This document shows, in pieces, positions 63,601 through 64,000 of a stretch of 64,000 bases of DNA. Made by a program: the position numbers and the translations under genes. Numbering within the stretch: the stretch's first letter is position 1; every line of letters starts with the position of its first letter. Below the pieces are notes generated by a model. The model was not told the origin of the DNA and did no database searches. It saw only the letters and a program-made list of their open reading frames with translations. Source of the stretch: Salticus scenicus (lineage: Eukaryota > Arthropoda > Arachnida > Araneae > Salticidae); contig CAWVNO010002544.1 of NCBI GenBank assembly GCA_963930645.1, positions 248,001 through 312,000 on the forward strand. Reading direction: 5' to 3'.

Positions 63601-64000
63601 GATGGCTGCTGAGCACGACCTTACGGAAAGAGCCGTTTCCCTAATTATATAGGAAATTATGGCGCCCCAGTCAAACTCCCCACCTGACGCTGTCTATCGT
63701 CTTGCGATGACTGCTGTCGTCTTGCGAAGGCTGCTGTCGTCTTGCGATGGCTGCTGTCGTCTTGCGATGGCTGCTGTCGTCTTGCGATGGATGCTATCGT
63801 CTTGCGATGGCTGCTGAGCACGACCTTACGGAAAGAGCCGTTTCCCTAATTATATAGGAAATTATGGCGCCCCAGTCAAACTCCCCGCCTGACGCTGTCT
63901 ATCGTCTTGCGATGGCTGCTGTCGTCTTGCGATGGATGCTGTCGTCTTGCGATGGATGCTATCGTCTTGCGATGGATGCTATCGTCTTGCGATGGCTGCT
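60601..64000 (+). repeat. Large duplication copy L3, partial, open at window end
   Basis: From 60,601 the sequence repeats L2 from 46,021 at offset 14,580. Cores lie at 60706, 60931, 61116, 61361, 61606, 61809, 62054, 62259, 62462, 62723, 62928, 63113, 63378, 63659 and 63864. Like L2 it has a single copy of the 1,756-bp segment. Private changes are few, for example GACCGTACGG at about 63,337 and CGTTTTGCG at about 62,518. The left joint lies in a 20-mer tract: the last clear mismatch with L2 is at 60,600 (C against G at 46,020). The match runs to the end of the window. Confidence 0.9.

Larger units (their letters stand above)
1..64000 (+). repeat. Composite satellite array (85-bp core + 20-bp subrepeats), whole window
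   Basis: The whole window is head-to-tail copies of one composite unit: an 85-bp core (CTGCTGAGCACG to GCCTGACGC) followed by a tract of 20-bp subrepeats. I count about 304 cores by hand; spacing averages about 210 bp and ranges from 145 to 345 bp. Spacings are 85 + 20n, apart from core variants lacking 1, 2, 4 or 10 bp and one unit with an 11-bp gain. All units have the same orientation and I saw no inverted copy. No unrelated sequence longer than a few bases interrupts the array, and both window ends lie inside subrepeat tracts, so neither array edge is seen. This organisation is typical of eukaryotic satellite blocks. Species and chromosomal location cannot be read from the sequence. No CDS is annotated, because every ORF here is a by-product of the stop-free 20-mer. 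Confidence 0.97.

Noticed and set aside
1..64000. CRISPR-like regular repeats
   Set aside because: The repeats have no unique spacers: what lies between cores is more tandem repeat. No cas gene is present.
1..64000. Ribosomal DNA intergenic spacer with repeated spacer promoters (TATATAGG resembles the plant Pol I start region)
   Set aside because: No rRNA coding sequence occurs in 64 kb, and the match is only eight bases in an AT-rich stretch.
1..64000. Bacterial or phage origin
   Set aside because: There are no ribosome binding sites, operons or conserved proteins, and a 64-kb gene-free tandem array is not a known bacterial arrangement.
1..64000. Pure assembly artefact from collapsed or looped reads
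   Set aside because: Duplicated blocks differ by specific private changes (the 1,756-bp copy, the 10-bp deletion, single-base differences), which a simple loop would not create. Local mis-assembly of near-identical copies cannot be excluded without reads.

Overview
This 64-kb window is one uninterrupted block of satellite DNA. I find no protein-coding gene, RNA gene, transposon or CRISPR array that I would defend. Everything reads in one orientation and is built from two elements. The first is an 85-bp core, much less variable in length than the tracts. The second is a 20-bp subrepeat, consensus GCTGCTGTCGTCTTGCGATG, repeated about 2 to 13 times between cores. Counting by eye I get about 304 cores and on the order of 2,000 subrepeats. 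Core-to-core distances are 145 to 345 bp, almost always 85 + 20n. The exceptions are core variants 1, 2, 4 or 10 bp short and one unit with 11 extra bp.

A head-to-tail array of this size with no gene, IS element or operon points to eukaryotic heterochromatin (centromeric, pericentromeric, subtelomeric or an interstitial satellite block). The sequence does not tell me the species. CpG is not depleted in the consensus (two CpG per 20 bp), which argues against an old, heavily methylated vertebrate satellite.

Layout, left to right. (1) 1-3,290: array with mixed core types. (2) 3,291-7,975 and 7,976-12,660: a 4,685-bp tandem duplication; a nested 1,820-bp duplication begins slightly upstream at about 2.92 kb. 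(3) 12,661-17,584: mixed units, including a 2,394-bp-offset duplication. (4) 17,585-21,241 and 21,685-25,331: a segment repeated at 4,100-bp offset. (5) 25,294-28,700: a mosaic assembled from pieces that also occur at 14.6-18.1 kb. (6) About 20,346-35,230 (L1) and 36,311-49,449 (L2): a large near-identical duplication at 15,965-bp offset, changing to 14,209 because L1 carries a private 1,756-bp duplication. A 1,075-bp duplication lies between L1 and L2. (7) 49,450-60,600: a more diverged block with shorter units and a 1,130-bp triplication. (8) 60,601-64,000: a third, partial copy (L3, offset 14,580 from L2) that runs off the window. The array is open at both ends.

The many short ORFs come from the 20-mer itself: it has no stop codon in any of its six frames, and frames are closed only by stops in the core or by point variants. 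The most informative content is the record of nested unequal exchanges, the variant-map order of the 20-mers, and a compact AT-rich, hairpin-forming core present about once every 210 bp.
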